From contig CM056573.1 of assembly GCA_029721435.1 (NCBI GenBank), forward strand, positions 96,987,947 to 97,051,946: a stretch of DNA of 64,000 nt, in the 5' to 3' direction. Made by a program: the position numbers and the translations under genes. Source of the stretch: Gymnothorax reevesii (lineage: Eukaryota > Chordata > Actinopteri > Anguilliformes > Muraenidae). Position 1 is the first letter of the stretch; the number at the start of each line of letters is the position of its first letter. Below, one piece after another: positions 46,201-58,060 of this stretch. The notes beneath the pieces were generated by a model. The model was not told the DNA's origin and did not search any database. It worked only from the letters and a program-made list of their open reading frames with translations.

Positions 46201-47260
46201 TCTACGGACACCACATAACTTTTCGGACACAAAGGTGATGCCTCTTCTTGAGCAGTGTTTATCAACTTCTGCCACTATTTTCCCATCATAATTGGGTTCA
46301 TTTATTTCAGAAACACTTTTACAATGAAAATATAGTTGAAGATTTCCATTCATTTCAGGAATTAAATATGATTTGACTCTAAATCTACACAATATGGGTT
46401 TATTTTGAAAGCATATAACAAGGCAATGTGCTTAATGTGGCCAAATCCTGGAAATTCACAGTGTTTCCAGAATTGAAATGCATAAAATTTATTGGAGGAC
46501 AAGCATTATTTCAAAAACCATTAGTTATTTGTGGTGTGCATTGATATTTGTCTTTATATAGAGGAAATAAAATCAGCTTTTTTCAAGTGCACAAATATAA
46601 TGACATATTTCTCTCAAAAATGAACACATAATAAGTCATGAAATTTGTCAGGAACGAGATATTTGCAAGATGTTTTCAGTGACATGATCACTAGCTATTA
46701 TGTTATCAAACATGCATTAAAACTTTCATAATTTTCAATGCCAAATATCTTGAAATCAGGCTCAACGCGTTTCCTTTGGTCATGGCACACCTGAAGTTGA
46801 ACTAGGTGACTGAAGGAGGACACCAAAAAAATAAAAAATTCGACATATCAGCAAAAGTCATGCAACAGATTTGGGGGTCAGTTACAAGCATTACTGAGAT
46901 TGTTGCATGTGTCTGTCTAGCTAGCTAATGTTACTAATGTCACAACTGTTAGCTGGCTAATTAGCGTTAGCCTGTTCATAGTAGTTTGTTTGTAAAATCT
47001 ATAAACAGGTCAAGTTTGTTTATGAGTCAATGTTAAGTCATGCAATATCTTTCTGTTTGCTGAATGCTGTAAACTGTAGGTGGGTCAGTGATGTGACTTG
47101 CAGATATTTGTGTCCGAGCGCACTAATTTGGTTTAAAATCATTTTAAATGATTCATAATAAGCATCATTTTATTCTACAAAACCTGTTTAATTTCTGCAT
47201 ATTTCTAGTTAATCATAAAAATGTATATATTTTATGTTTTACCATCCCAAACCCTCAAAA

Positions 47261-49184
47261 TGTCAGGTGGCGCAACCATCCGAGAAAGTTAACACTATGT
47301 GAAATTTAATAAATATGTAATTTAAAATATTGATTAATATAATATTAATATGGAGGCATAATTTTATATTGAAAACCTTTCAAATAAACAAAGTTTCATA
47401 GTTTAATGTTTCTTAAATTGTTCGGAATGTTAAAAACAAATTTGTCCCGAAATCTGCATATCTGAGATGTCAGGGCGGCGCAGCCGCATTAATACAACTT
47501 TTATTTTAAATTGAAGAGAGAGATGAGTAAACAGGATATTGCGTCATCAAAAGGACCCCAAGTGACCTTTACTGATGAATGAAAGGTATGTAGATTGCTC
47601 TCTAATATTGACAAAAAATGGCTACTTCCCCTTCATAGTTCGACTTGTTCAGTGTACATGTCAGGTGGTACAACCAATATAAATCTATAAAAAGTTATTT
47701 AATTCTAAAAATATTTATTGTATTGTAAAAATGAATGAATGAACTAGCTAGCTAAGTCAAAAGGTTATATAGGTGTCCAAGTATTTTTTCTATATAGTAC
47801 ATTGAAGATTAACATGGACATAGGTTAAACGATCTGACACAAATCGTGTAAATACGGGGAAGGACTGATAATTTATTATGATATTATTTCGATGAATAGA
47901 CTTGATAAGAGCGAAGACAAAACAAGAAAGGAAGATTTTCAGACTATATTCTCTCTCTTAACTCGCGCAGAAATACATGCACTTGCAGTTGCCTGTCGTC
48001 AGATCTTTCTACTGCATATACTGTAACTATCTAAGGTTATTACATTTGCGAGGTTTTGTTTCGTTTTGGCCATTATGGAAGAGGAAGTACCAGAAGCTGA
48101 AGAAAGAACCATGGGAAGAGGTACAACAACTATAAAAAAAGAAATTAAATTTGAACTTCAGTGCATGAGTCATGAACAGGTGGACGATTCAGGCTGCTTT
48201 TGAGGTATTGGGTGGAGATATTTGAGGGGTACGATTGTGTTCCAAGTGGCATCGATCTTGTCACTCCTTATTTCTATGTCAGTCAATCACTGTTATGAGA
48301 GTCCACTTGATCATGTTCATTAAAAACAATCTTTTTCTTTGCCCAGAGTATTGGCTTACCCAACCTTCCTCGGAATGGTAGCATGACTCCAATAAAAACA
48401 TAATTTTCTTTGTAAACTAGACAATGTGTTAGTTTATAGCGTATCACCAGCGCGGCGACCGGACTTTTTGCAGCACGGAACGAACCAAAATAAGCAGCAT
48501 AACTAATATGCATCAATGAAAGAAATCACCTTTAAGCGACAATAGCTAAAAAAATAAGATTAAACATGGCATTTAAAATGAACTACTGGGAGATCTGGAA
48601 GAAATCTATTAAGAGTTCTGACTCGTCAGGCTTTAAAAAGAAAATAGAAAACTATTTTCACAGTGTTCACGATATTATAACGATGGAGCATCTGGGAACT
48701 TTCAGAGTACACAACCCGTATGTGACGTCTTGGAAAATGAGACTGTCGGTGGACTTGTTGCGGTTGTGCTTACAGTACATCCCAGGGCACAGCGCTCACT
48801 GCGCAAAGAAAGTAGATGTCTGTCTTTGATCGGGATCATGTAACGCCATGTGTTGGCGGTAATTACGGAGAGGATTTAACAGGAATCATGAGAAGACACA
48901 GTAGCACAGGGAATTAATGTGAAATTAGATTGATTACATTTTTTACTAGTCATTTTATTTTCAAGGCATTATTTTTCACTGGCCCTTGGAGCGTTCTAGT
49001 GGGCCGGAAGGTTTTAAAAATACACCCGGGCCACTGGGACATTTATATTGTCGATCTCTGAAATAAGTGATATTTTAAGCTGAGAAGACACTCTCAGGTA
49101 TACTTACTGAAAAAAATCACTTCAAAGAAAAATAGGGAAGTGTGTTTTTTTTCCCCAAGAAACTTTTGGTTGCGCCACTTGACA
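47261..49184. repeat. Recurring TGTCAGGTGGCGCAACC motif, four copies
   Basis: Copies at 47261-47277, 47468-47484 (TGTCAGGGCGGCGCAGCC), about 47659-47675 (TGTCAGGTGGTACAACC) and, inverted, 49168-49184 (GGTTGCGCCACTTGACA). Spacings are about 207, 191 and 1509 bp. This looks like a terminal or subterminal motif of an unidentified transposon. Confidence 0.5.
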
Positions 49185-49890
49185 TTTTTTGGCAGGTGAA
49201 ATTGCAAATACCCTCTAAAACTGTACTAAAAACCTGTAAATGTTGTGTAACAATTAATACTTCCAACTTCAAATAAATGTATTCTGTACATTTTTAAAGA
49301 TTTATTTAAAAAAAAAAATTTATAAAGCATATTTGTCATTGACCCATGTATAGAGTCAATGACATCCCCATGGTTTATCAAATTCAGCAAAACAGCCGCT
49401 GACAGTCTTTTGGATTTGCCATAGAATGAATCTTCTGAAGTTCCAAAAGAGCTAAAATGAAAACATGTTTTCCAATTTCTGCTAAGCAGCAGGCTAGCTA
49501 GCTAGAATTGGACTAATATGGTCTGCATCGGGAGTTCTTTATGAGTCTGCAGAAGGGATAGGAAAGCAAGGAAATAGCTAATTGAAGCACCTATTACTAA
49601 AACCCCATAAGTCACACTTTACTTTACTTGTGAGGTTTTAGTAATCAGTGCTTCAATTATCTGGCCCATCTTTCCACTCATTTTCCATGCTTCTGAAGTA
49701 GGGACTGTTGGACGGAAGCATTTGGATACTGCAGGGGTTAATGCATCCGACTTGAGACCAGGCAGGTACAAAATTTGCACGTTTCACACAAATTTCCTTA
49801 AGAGGAAATCTGCATTCTTTCATGTTGCCAAAACTTAAGGGCTCATTAACGAATTTCACCACCTATTAACTTGACCAACATGACATGTAG

Positions 49891-50106
49891 GGAACTAAAT
49901 GCAACTCAGCTAGACAATTGTCCATCAGCAGCCACTAGTACAATATTCATTAGTGGAAAATTGTTCATGGTTAGAATGAAGGGGAAAAACAACAACAGCT
50001 ACTTTAACCTGGAGAGCTCCAAAATCACAATCAAAGATTACGATTCTATGCTGGGAACAATACAGGTGCTTTTAAGTTTGCAATTTTGTGAAGTTAAAAT
50101 GCAACA
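49891..50106. repeat. 216-bp segment duplicated at 53052-53267
   Basis: The two copies are about 97% alike in the same orientation (shared GGAACTAAATGCAACTCAGC to CTTTTAAGTTTGCAATTTTG). This copy is in unique sequence; the other interrupts a minisatellite. Confidence 0.93.
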
Positions 50107-50241
50107 ATACTTTTCAGTTGAGAGACAGAGAGCACCAACTCATTTTGAGTAACTGCTATTACCTGTGCCACAATGCCACACACTTATGGATGAGTGCTCC
50201 AAAATTTCTGTTTGCTCCTAACTTTTTCAACAGCAAGGCAT

Positions 50242-51184
50242 CAGGCCTACCAAAGAAAACGTAGCCTCAGCACACAAAAACTTTGAAATGCCTACATTAA
50301 TCGCGGAAATAGCAACAGAAAAATAATACCCCGCTACCGAAACTGCAAAAACCGCAACATAGTCTTATGCTACGAGTCAACAGTTTATGAAACTGCAACA
50401 TCTTCTTTCGCATCCGTCTTTGCCATTTACTGCGCTTGCGCGTACCGGCCCAGGCTGCTTTCAGAGATAGCGGAATCAGGCGTGTCTCCTTCGGTTGGTA
50501 AGTAAAACTTCCAAATATGACGTTATTGTTAATGCAGATGTTTAACAATGGATTGTAAGACGTAGCTGTTACATCCACATTCTCGTAAATTCGCTTATTT
50601 TAGCATGTCACCCTGCCGAAAATGAATGATGCACTGTCGATTTCGCTAAAGTCTTAGAGTTGCCAACTTGACGACTTTCTCTCTTAATCTGGCGACTTTC
50701 CAAATCGGGATTGTTTGTCCACTCAAGACGTATGTATACGTCTTGAGAAAGTCGTCAAGTTGGCAACTCTAAGACTTTAGCGAAATCGACAGTGCATCGT
50801 TCATTTTCGGCAGGGTGACATGCTAAAATAAGCGAATTTACGAGAATGTGGATGTAACAGCTACGTCTTACAATTCATTGTTAAACATCTGCATTAACAA
50901 TAACGTCATATTTGGAAGTTTTACTTACCAACCGAAGGAGACACGCCTGATTCCGCCATCTCTGAAAGCAGCCTGGGCCGGTACGCGCAAGCGCAGTAAA
51001 TGGCAAAGACGGATGAGATAGAAGATGTTGCAGTTTCATAGTCTTATGCTACGAGTCAACAGTTTATGTTGCGGTTTTTGCAGTTTCGGTAGCGGGGTAT
51101 TATTTTTCAGTTGCTATTTCCGCGATTAATGTAGGCATTTCAAATTTTTTGTGTGCTGAGGCTACGTTTTCTTTGGTAGGCCTG
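50242..51184. repeat. Giant near-perfect palindrome, about 0.94 kb (long-TIR or fold-back element)
   Basis: The left arm starts CAGGCCTACCAAAGAAAACG (50242) and the right arm is its mirror ending at 51184. The arms are each about 430 bp and about 95% alike outside one segment, with a spacer of about 55 bp near 50690-50745. The axis area has its own small stem (CAAGACGTAT 50725-50734 / ATACGTCTTG). A 26-bp block (50361-50386 and 51040-51065) has the same orientation in both arms, so it breaks the palindrome. Arms this long suggest a fold-back element or a non-autonomous element with very long TIRs. No target duplication was recognised. Confidence 0.9.
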
Positions 51185-52786
51185 TCCTTGGACAAAATGC
51201 AAGTGATGAGCACAGACAATGTCTGTTTATGGCTGAAGTTTTCAATCGTATGTATACCCTGTTTTTTGTTTTTTTTTTCCAGAAAAAAAAGAAGAAAAAA
51301 AAACGCTATGACACACGCTCAACTTGCACAACAAGTGATGGCTGAGACCGAGTGAGCTCATTTTCAGCCAACAATGCTCTGATCTGCGCTAGAGTGAATC
51401 ATACCCGATGATATGATTTACACATAGCTAATGCGCTAGAGGACGAGTGCCCAATTGGACAGGCAGTTACATAATGGAGAGCAATGGATTTTCTCAACAG
51501 CAGCAGTCAGGCTATTCACACAGGCTAAAGCATTCAAGCTGACAGAGGAGTGCCGAGGAGCAGTAATGAGGCCATACTGAACTATAATGATTATCAAATC
51601 AATTCATGTTTTTCACAACTGACATTGACCCAAAGTGCTGGACACAAAACAAGGCCAGCAGAAACCCTCATTATAAAAACCAAAAAGCAACAGTGCCATA
51701 AATAAATAAATAAATAAAATCTCCCGGGCAGGTAGGAAGAAACTTTGGGCACACCCTGGGTCGCCCAAAAAAAAAAAAAAAAAGGAAAACCCAGCTGCCC
51801 AAGTTCGGCCAAGAAAAAATGAGCAGAAGAAGGGAAGGAAAGAAGAATGGAGAGGACAGAAGGAGATGGAGAGACAGGAAACGGGCAACGTTTCACAGGA
51901 AAGAGCAGAAGGCAAACCTACAGAAACCATCAACTGCATAATACGGCCGAAGTGCTTAATGAAGCTTAGGCAGCTACAAAAACAACATGAGGATCAATGC
52001 AGGATGGGGCAAAGGTTTAAGGTTTTGCTGAGATAAAGGGGACTGGAGTGAACAGAGGGTCAGACAGAATCCAGGGTCTTGATTTGCTCAAGAATACGGG
52101 AGAACAGTTCAATCATTCAGATCAGAATCTGAAGAGAGATATTAGCAGTGGGAAAAGCTAGACAACACGAGCACTGAGGGTGAGGAGAAGCATCAGAAGA
52201 ACTGACGCCCATCTGTCCTGCAGCTCAGACCAGGCTCCTCCGCTGTCCGCCGTCTTCAGGCAGGAATCCCCGACTGGAGTATAAACCTGTCATCCCTCAG
52301 CCAACTGGGAACTGAACACCTCTTGGAAAGCAAATGATTACTGGATGCAACTTGATACTAAAAACAAAAAAATAAATAAATAAAAAAAAATCACTTTCCT
52401 CCACTGGAGAAAGTGAGGTAGGAGCAAGTCCAGGCAGATTTAAGGAAGCTACAGGCAGAAAGGATGGGGTGCCTGCTGCACGACCTCCCTCAAAAAGACT
52501 TCCTAGCAGCATTCTGTCACTGCCATGTTTTTTTTTTTTTTTTTTTGTTCTTAGAAGAAGCACTAGCCCACCGTGGTGTGGAGCGGAATTCCAGATCAGT
52601 TTAGATTAATTTTCGAGATTATGCTTGCCTAAACAGGCAAGGAGAAATATCACGCACCAGCAAACTCACATTCTCATAGCAATGAAGCGTGCAAATGTAC
52701 GTGAGAGACTCTACTCCTCACAGAAGTGAATCACAGCACAGCTCCGGATGACTACTCCGCACAACTTGGAAACCGAATAACTCAAT

Positions 52787-53669
52787 ACAGCTCAGAAAGA
52801 ACAGTTCAGTGCCAGGTGTAAGGCACAGCTCAGGGAGAACAGCTTAGTACCAGGTGTAAGGCACAGCTCAGAGATCAGCTTAGTACCAGGTATAAGGCAC
52901 AGCTCAGGGAGAACAGCTTAGTACCAGGTGTAAGGCACAGTTCAGAGATCAGCTTAGTACCAGGTATAAGGCACAGCTCAGAGAGATCAGCCAAGTGCCA
53001 GGTGTAAGGCACAGCTCAGAGAGATCAGCTTAGTACCAGGTGTAAGGCACAGGAACTAAATGCAACTCAGCTAGACAATGGTCCATCAGCAGCCACTAGT
53101 ACAATATTCATTAGTGGAAAATTGTTCATGGTTAGAATGTAAGTGGAAAAACACAACAGCTTCTTTAACCTGGAGAGCTCCAAAACCACAATCAAAGATT
53201 ACGATTCTATGCTGGGAACAATACAGGTGCTTTTAAGTTTGCAATTTTGTGAAGTTAAAATGCAACACACAGGTACAGGTCAGAGAGATTAGCTTAGTAC
53301 CAGGTGTAAGACACAGGTTAGAAAGATCAGCTTAGTAACAGGTGTAAGGAACAGGTGAGTAAGTATAGCCTAAGAACAGGTGTAAGGGAAAAGTGAGAGA
53401 GTAAAGGTTAGTACCAGGTGTTAGGCACAGGTCAGAACCAGGTGTAAGGCACAGGTCAGAGAGTACAGGTTAGTATCAGGTGTTAGGCACAGGTCAGAGA
53501 GTACAGGTTAGTATCAGGTGTTAGGCACAGGTCAGACAGTACAGGTTACCATCAGGTGTTAGGCACAGGTCAGACAGTACAGGTTAGTATCAGGTGTTAG
53601 GCACAAATCAGAGAGTACAGGTTAGTACCAGGTGTAAGGCACGGGTCAGAGAGTACAGGTTAGTACCAG
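52787..53669. repeat. Minisatellite, about 38-bp units, interrupted by a 216-bp insert
   Basis: Units read roughly AGCTTAGTACCAGGTGTAAG then GCACAGCTCAGAGAGATC, about 20 copies, more GTTAGGCACAGGTCAGAGAG-like toward the right. The insert at 53052-53267 splits the array, leaving the AGCTCAG-type units on its left and mainly ACAGGTCAGAG-type units on its right. Confidence 0.93.
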
Positions 53670-54814
53670 GTGTAAGGTGTAAATGAAATTTAATTAAATG
53701 CTTCCATGTGAATGTGTTTTACTTAGCAATACTCCGGGGTGACTTTGCTCCCACTTTATGAGACAATTTCGGGCCACTTACACTATTCTGTCCAGAATAT
53801 AGAGCAAAGTTTGCAGGAGGACTTTGATCTTCGGCCTTACAAGCCAGGTGAACATACTGCTAAAATACAAAAGTGCTCGGCCATAACGATAGAACAGCTC
53901 AGGCCAAGAGGCTTACCTTGGGGTTGCACGGTGGTTTCGGGATAAAGACCCATGGTAGTTTAGCGTGATACCGAAATGAAGACACGACAAGGGAAAGACA
54001 GGAATGGCTGCGGTAGGCATGGTCTCACTCACTTCCCCAAAAGGCATGTGCTTGCATGACCATGGGGGCCTCATAGGAGAGGGGGAGTCTGATGCCACTG
54101 CACTGCACTCAATGTCACCGATGGCCAACACTTTGGCCTTTTTTTGCCACATGCTTGTGAGACTAGCCTGCTCCCGCAATACATTAATTTCTGGCTTTCT
54201 CTGGAAGAAATTCAAAGGTGGAATCACACAATTAGTGGAGAAAGACTTTGTACTCGTGACAACATGCCAGCACAAATGACAGCATAAGCCGGCACTATAA
54301 TAGAGAATAGACAGGGAGCACTTCATCTGGCTTAGCACCGGGAAAAGAATTCGGCCATTAGAATGTAATAATATCATTACAAAGCACAGGCAGTCATTTG
54401 CGCTTAATGGCAGAGTGATAAATAAGTCACAAGGGAAAGAGCCGCAATTCCTTCGGAAGTGAGTGAATCAATTCCGGCTCACTGGGGAGCTGATTTAGTG
54501 AATAACTGATAAGTTACTGTGGACACAGGGAGGTGGTAACTGCCTTCCCCTTTTTGCAGTCCTCGATGCCGCAAACAAAACCCTCAATTCATCCACAGGA
54601 TGTCTCACAAACCCCAGTAAGAACCCAGTGCCAGCCAGTCCAAACGGAGAGTTTGGTGGTGGAGGGGCTACGCTTGTTTCTCTTTGTTCAACAAGTTCAG
54701 CCATTTTTCAAACCATCAAGTGTCACCTGCTGTACTCTTCAAGATGTGTCGGAAATTGAAGTGCATACCAGTTATTCTTACCAATGGGCAATTTAAAGTC
54801 TCCTTTAGCCCAAT

Positions 54815-54965
54815 ATGCAAGTCTTTGGACTCTGAGAGGAAACCGAAGTATACTGTGTGAACACATGCAAACAGAAAGGTTCCAGGGCCGGATTTGAACC
54901 CATGAAGTTTGTGCTGCGAGGCAACAGCATCACCTGCTGAGCGACCACACTGCCCTGGAGAGTCT
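54815..54965. repeat. SINE-like repeat copy with tRNA-like tail
   Basis: TTTGGACTCTGAGAGGAAAC, then ACATGCAAACAGAAAGGTTC, GGCCGGATTTGAACCCATG and TGCTGCGAGGCAACAGCATC, then 'GAGCGACCACACTGCC'. The GGATTTGAACCC block resembles a tRNA T-arm, as in tRNA-derived SINEs. Related to 39990-40195. Confidence 0.6.
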
Positions 54966-57053
54966 GAGAGAGTGGATGGAGGTCCAAAGGAGGCAGATGC
55001 CAAACTCTTCAGCGCTGATGAGCGTCTCTATTTGGTCACGGAGGTAGACCTCACTGCAAGTGACCAGCGACAGCTGGAGTACTTTAGTTTCTGTTGGAGG
55101 TTAAGATAATGACTGAAGGGAGGTCTCCCTCAACAACTCCTTATGCCCAAAACATATTTCTGCAGGGTAAACAGGACTGGCCAACACCCCAGGCAGAAGC
55201 TACCAGGACTTCAAGCTATGGAAAGAAGTTCTGTGCCCAAATATAACACAAAGTAACCTCCAAGCCTATATAAAATGTTACAATTTTAAGTAATCAGAGC
55301 CAAAGTCAGCTCTGCTTGCGTCAGCTCACGCTGGCACTCGGTCATATCACCGGAAGGAGGATACGGAGAGTTTGCAGAGGATTTTGAACTAAGTGGCGTG
55401 AACTAAAAGAGACCTTTTACGGTGACAATCTCTCCCTCAATATGGGTGGCTTGGGGCTGCACTCTCCACTCAAGGACTAGAAGTGCTTTCCGCAGCCACA
55501 AGACCGACAAAGTGCCGTTGAGAGCGGCCAGGCCCCATCGCTCTCGACATGTAGCTCCTGTGCCCTGGAATAAATGCAGAAGCAACTGGGTCACTACTAC
55601 TGGGCCCAATAAAATCCAGAGCTCCCGATGATGAAGGTAATGAAGAAAGCTTCATCTGAAATTACTGGGTCAGTGCACTGGCTTTACAAGCAGCGCAAAG
55701 GCTTATTTATAGACCCATCATTTAGGACTGACCTGCCTACTGAGCATGGCAGATGTGAAATATTCCTGTTTTTGTTGGCTGATGCTCATAGACTCGTTGA
55801 AATGCTGTATTTGCTGAGCTCCAGTATCAGTAAGTTTTTACCCAAAGAGAGCAGAGAAAAAATCTGAAGAAGCAGGGGAAAAAATAAACTGCTGTGACTT
55901 CAGAGGAGTCAGGGAAGTGTTAAGTAGGACACATCTCCCCAAGTTCAACAAGAAACCCTGACAGCAAGCTCCAGCACACACCCCTGTCTTTCTCCACTGA
56001 GTCTCTGAGTCAGACACAAATAAAAAGACTAATCAATCCATCTTTAAGAGATGCCATACTTTTTTTTCCAGACAGACCAATGGTATGAAAAAATAAAATA
56101 AAATAAAATAAAGGCACGTAAAAATATTAAAAAAGAAATCAGGGAACCGATGTTGTCTCGTCTGAGGCACAAAATGAACTCTTTAAAAGCCTGCCTTCTG
56201 ACTTCCTCCCACTCGCACATTCTGCACATTGTAAAGTTTAAAAAAATGGTCACCGGGTGACCGGCTTCAATACAAAGCCCTGTTTCTGCATCAGAAAAGA
56301 TTGCATGATATTGTGTGACATGACTCCCATCAAACCAATAACTATTCCGCCCAACTCCTACGGAAATGGTCAACTTCATGCAATTCAAAAAAACTAAAAG
56401 TTTGGCCGGGTGGTGGCCCTCATGCAAAGGTCATGGGGTGACAAACACCAACAAAATGCCTTCTTCCTCCCCCACAAAAAATCAAGACGTCTGGCATGAT
56501 TCCCATCAAAATCGTTTTGAGTTATGACGCTCAGAAATATTAAGTGAGACCTAGTAGTGGCGCTATAGGAAAGATCGTAGGGTCACAAAAAAAGATACAC
56601 TTCACCGGGACTGGACACAACATTTTTTGCATGATTTCCATGAGAACTGTTCTAATAAACACGCATGGGGGCTGCGGCTTCTAAACCGAATACAAAATGT
56701 CCCCAAACAGTTTGTTTTGGTTGACATGATTATGTTCACTTCTGACATGGCACAACTTTGGAACTGTCAGTGGAAAATGACGAGGTATTCAACTGAACTA
56801 CAAACAACCGCCTATTTTAACTCATGATTTGGTCAATTCATACTAGGAATGTAATTCCAAACAGTCCCCAAATTTACATTAAGAGCAATGATGTGCAACA
56901 CTCTCCTGTAGTATAGACCGCTGAAAAAAACTAGCTTGAAAGGTGCTGATGTTGTGGCTGAACCAACCAGCTTTGGTCGTTCAAGGTGTCAGTTACAAGA
57001 CTGTGAATCACAATTAAAAAGGCTTGTACAGCACTCCCTTCACCAGCTTACTT

Positions 57054-57089
<36 letters not shown>

Positions 57090-57102
57090 ACAAGCACACA
57101 CA
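57054..57102. repeat. CA microsatellite
   Basis: (CA)n with CGCA interruptions, about 50 bp. Confidence 0.95.
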
Positions 57103-57139
57103 CGAGTCATCAGAAGATGACATATCCCACCGGTTCCAC

Positions 57140-58060
57140 ATAATTCGTGATTTGTGGCAGAGTTTTTAAATTCTGCTGTAGAAAAGGGACAAAGTCCAAT
57201 TTTTGGGCTGTTTTTGGTATAGAAATGAAAAATTTTGTGCAGAATGGAACTGAAACCCCCAGAAGGCACAACTACAGCAAAAGGGTAAGTTCCATACCGA
57301 ATTTGAAGTTTCTAAGTAGGATAAGTTTTTGAGTTCTGTCCCGGAAAGGAGACCAAGTCCAATTTTAGGACAGTTTTTGGTGAAAATTTCCAAAGTTATG
57401 GGCAGCATGGAACTGAAACCCCCAAAAGGCACAACTACACCATAAGAGTAAGTTCCGTAGCAAATTTGAAGTTTGTAAGTGATATATTTTTTGAGTTCTG
57501 CTCCGGAAATGAAAATGATTAAGGACGGATGGATGGATAAATTTTGGGCACCATGATTTCAAAATGCCCAAAAGGCACAATGGGATCACTAGAATAACAT
57601 GCGTACAAAATATGAAGTTTGTAAGTGGCAGAGTTTTTGAATTCTGCTCTAGAAAAGGGACAAAGTCCAATTTTGGACTGTTTTTGGAGTAGAATTCAAA
57701 AATTTTGGGCAGAATGGAACTGAAACCCCCGAAAGGCACAACTACACCATAAGGGTAAGTTCTGTAGCAAATGTGAAGTTTGTAAGTGGCATTATTTTTG
57801 AGTTCTGTCCCGGAAACGAGACAAAGTCCAATTTCGGGGCTGTTTTTGGTGAAAATTTCCAAAATTATGGGCAGCATGGAACTGAAACCTGCAAAAGGCA
57901 CAACTAGACCATAAGGGTAAGTTCCATATCAAATTTGAAGTTTCTAAGTGTTATGGTTTTTGAGTTCTGCTCCGGAAACGAAAATGATTACGGACGGACG
58001 GATGGACAGAGGGACAGCGCGATGACTATGTCCCACGGTGTTACATACCGGTGGGATAAA
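57140..58060. repeat. Six-unit, 155-bp tandem repeat in a three-unit higher order
   Basis: Units start near 57145, 57300, 57462, 57612, 57768 and 57937, each with TGAAGTTTGTAAGTGGCA-like, TTTTTGAGTTCTGCTCC-like and AACTGAAACCCCCAAAAGGC-like blocks. Units 1 and 4 share CTAGAAAAGGGAC-type, 2 and 5 CCCGGAAACGAGAC-type, and 3 and 6 the diverged GAAAATGATTA-GGACGGA ending. The trio repeats every 467-475 bp. The array ends with CGGACGGACGGATGGACAGA and a TCCCAC/GTGGGA hairpin (58031-58056). Confidence 0.9.

Noticed and set aside
48566..48829. 87-codon plus-strand frame
   Set aside because: No recognisable domain; surrounded by repeat-like DNA.
52787..53669. Array of spaced repeats resembling a CRISPR
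   Set aside because: Head-to-tail minisatellite units with no unique spacers, in a vertebrate genome.
54870..54940. Possible tRNA gene
   Set aside because: The GGATTTGAACCC block is T-arm-like, but no acceptor stem or anticodon arm is intact; it is the tail of a SINE-like repeat.
57365..57901. 178-codon minus-strand open frame
   Set aside because: It translates the 155-bp tandem repeat; the repeated PFxGFSSMLP blocks follow the DNA units.
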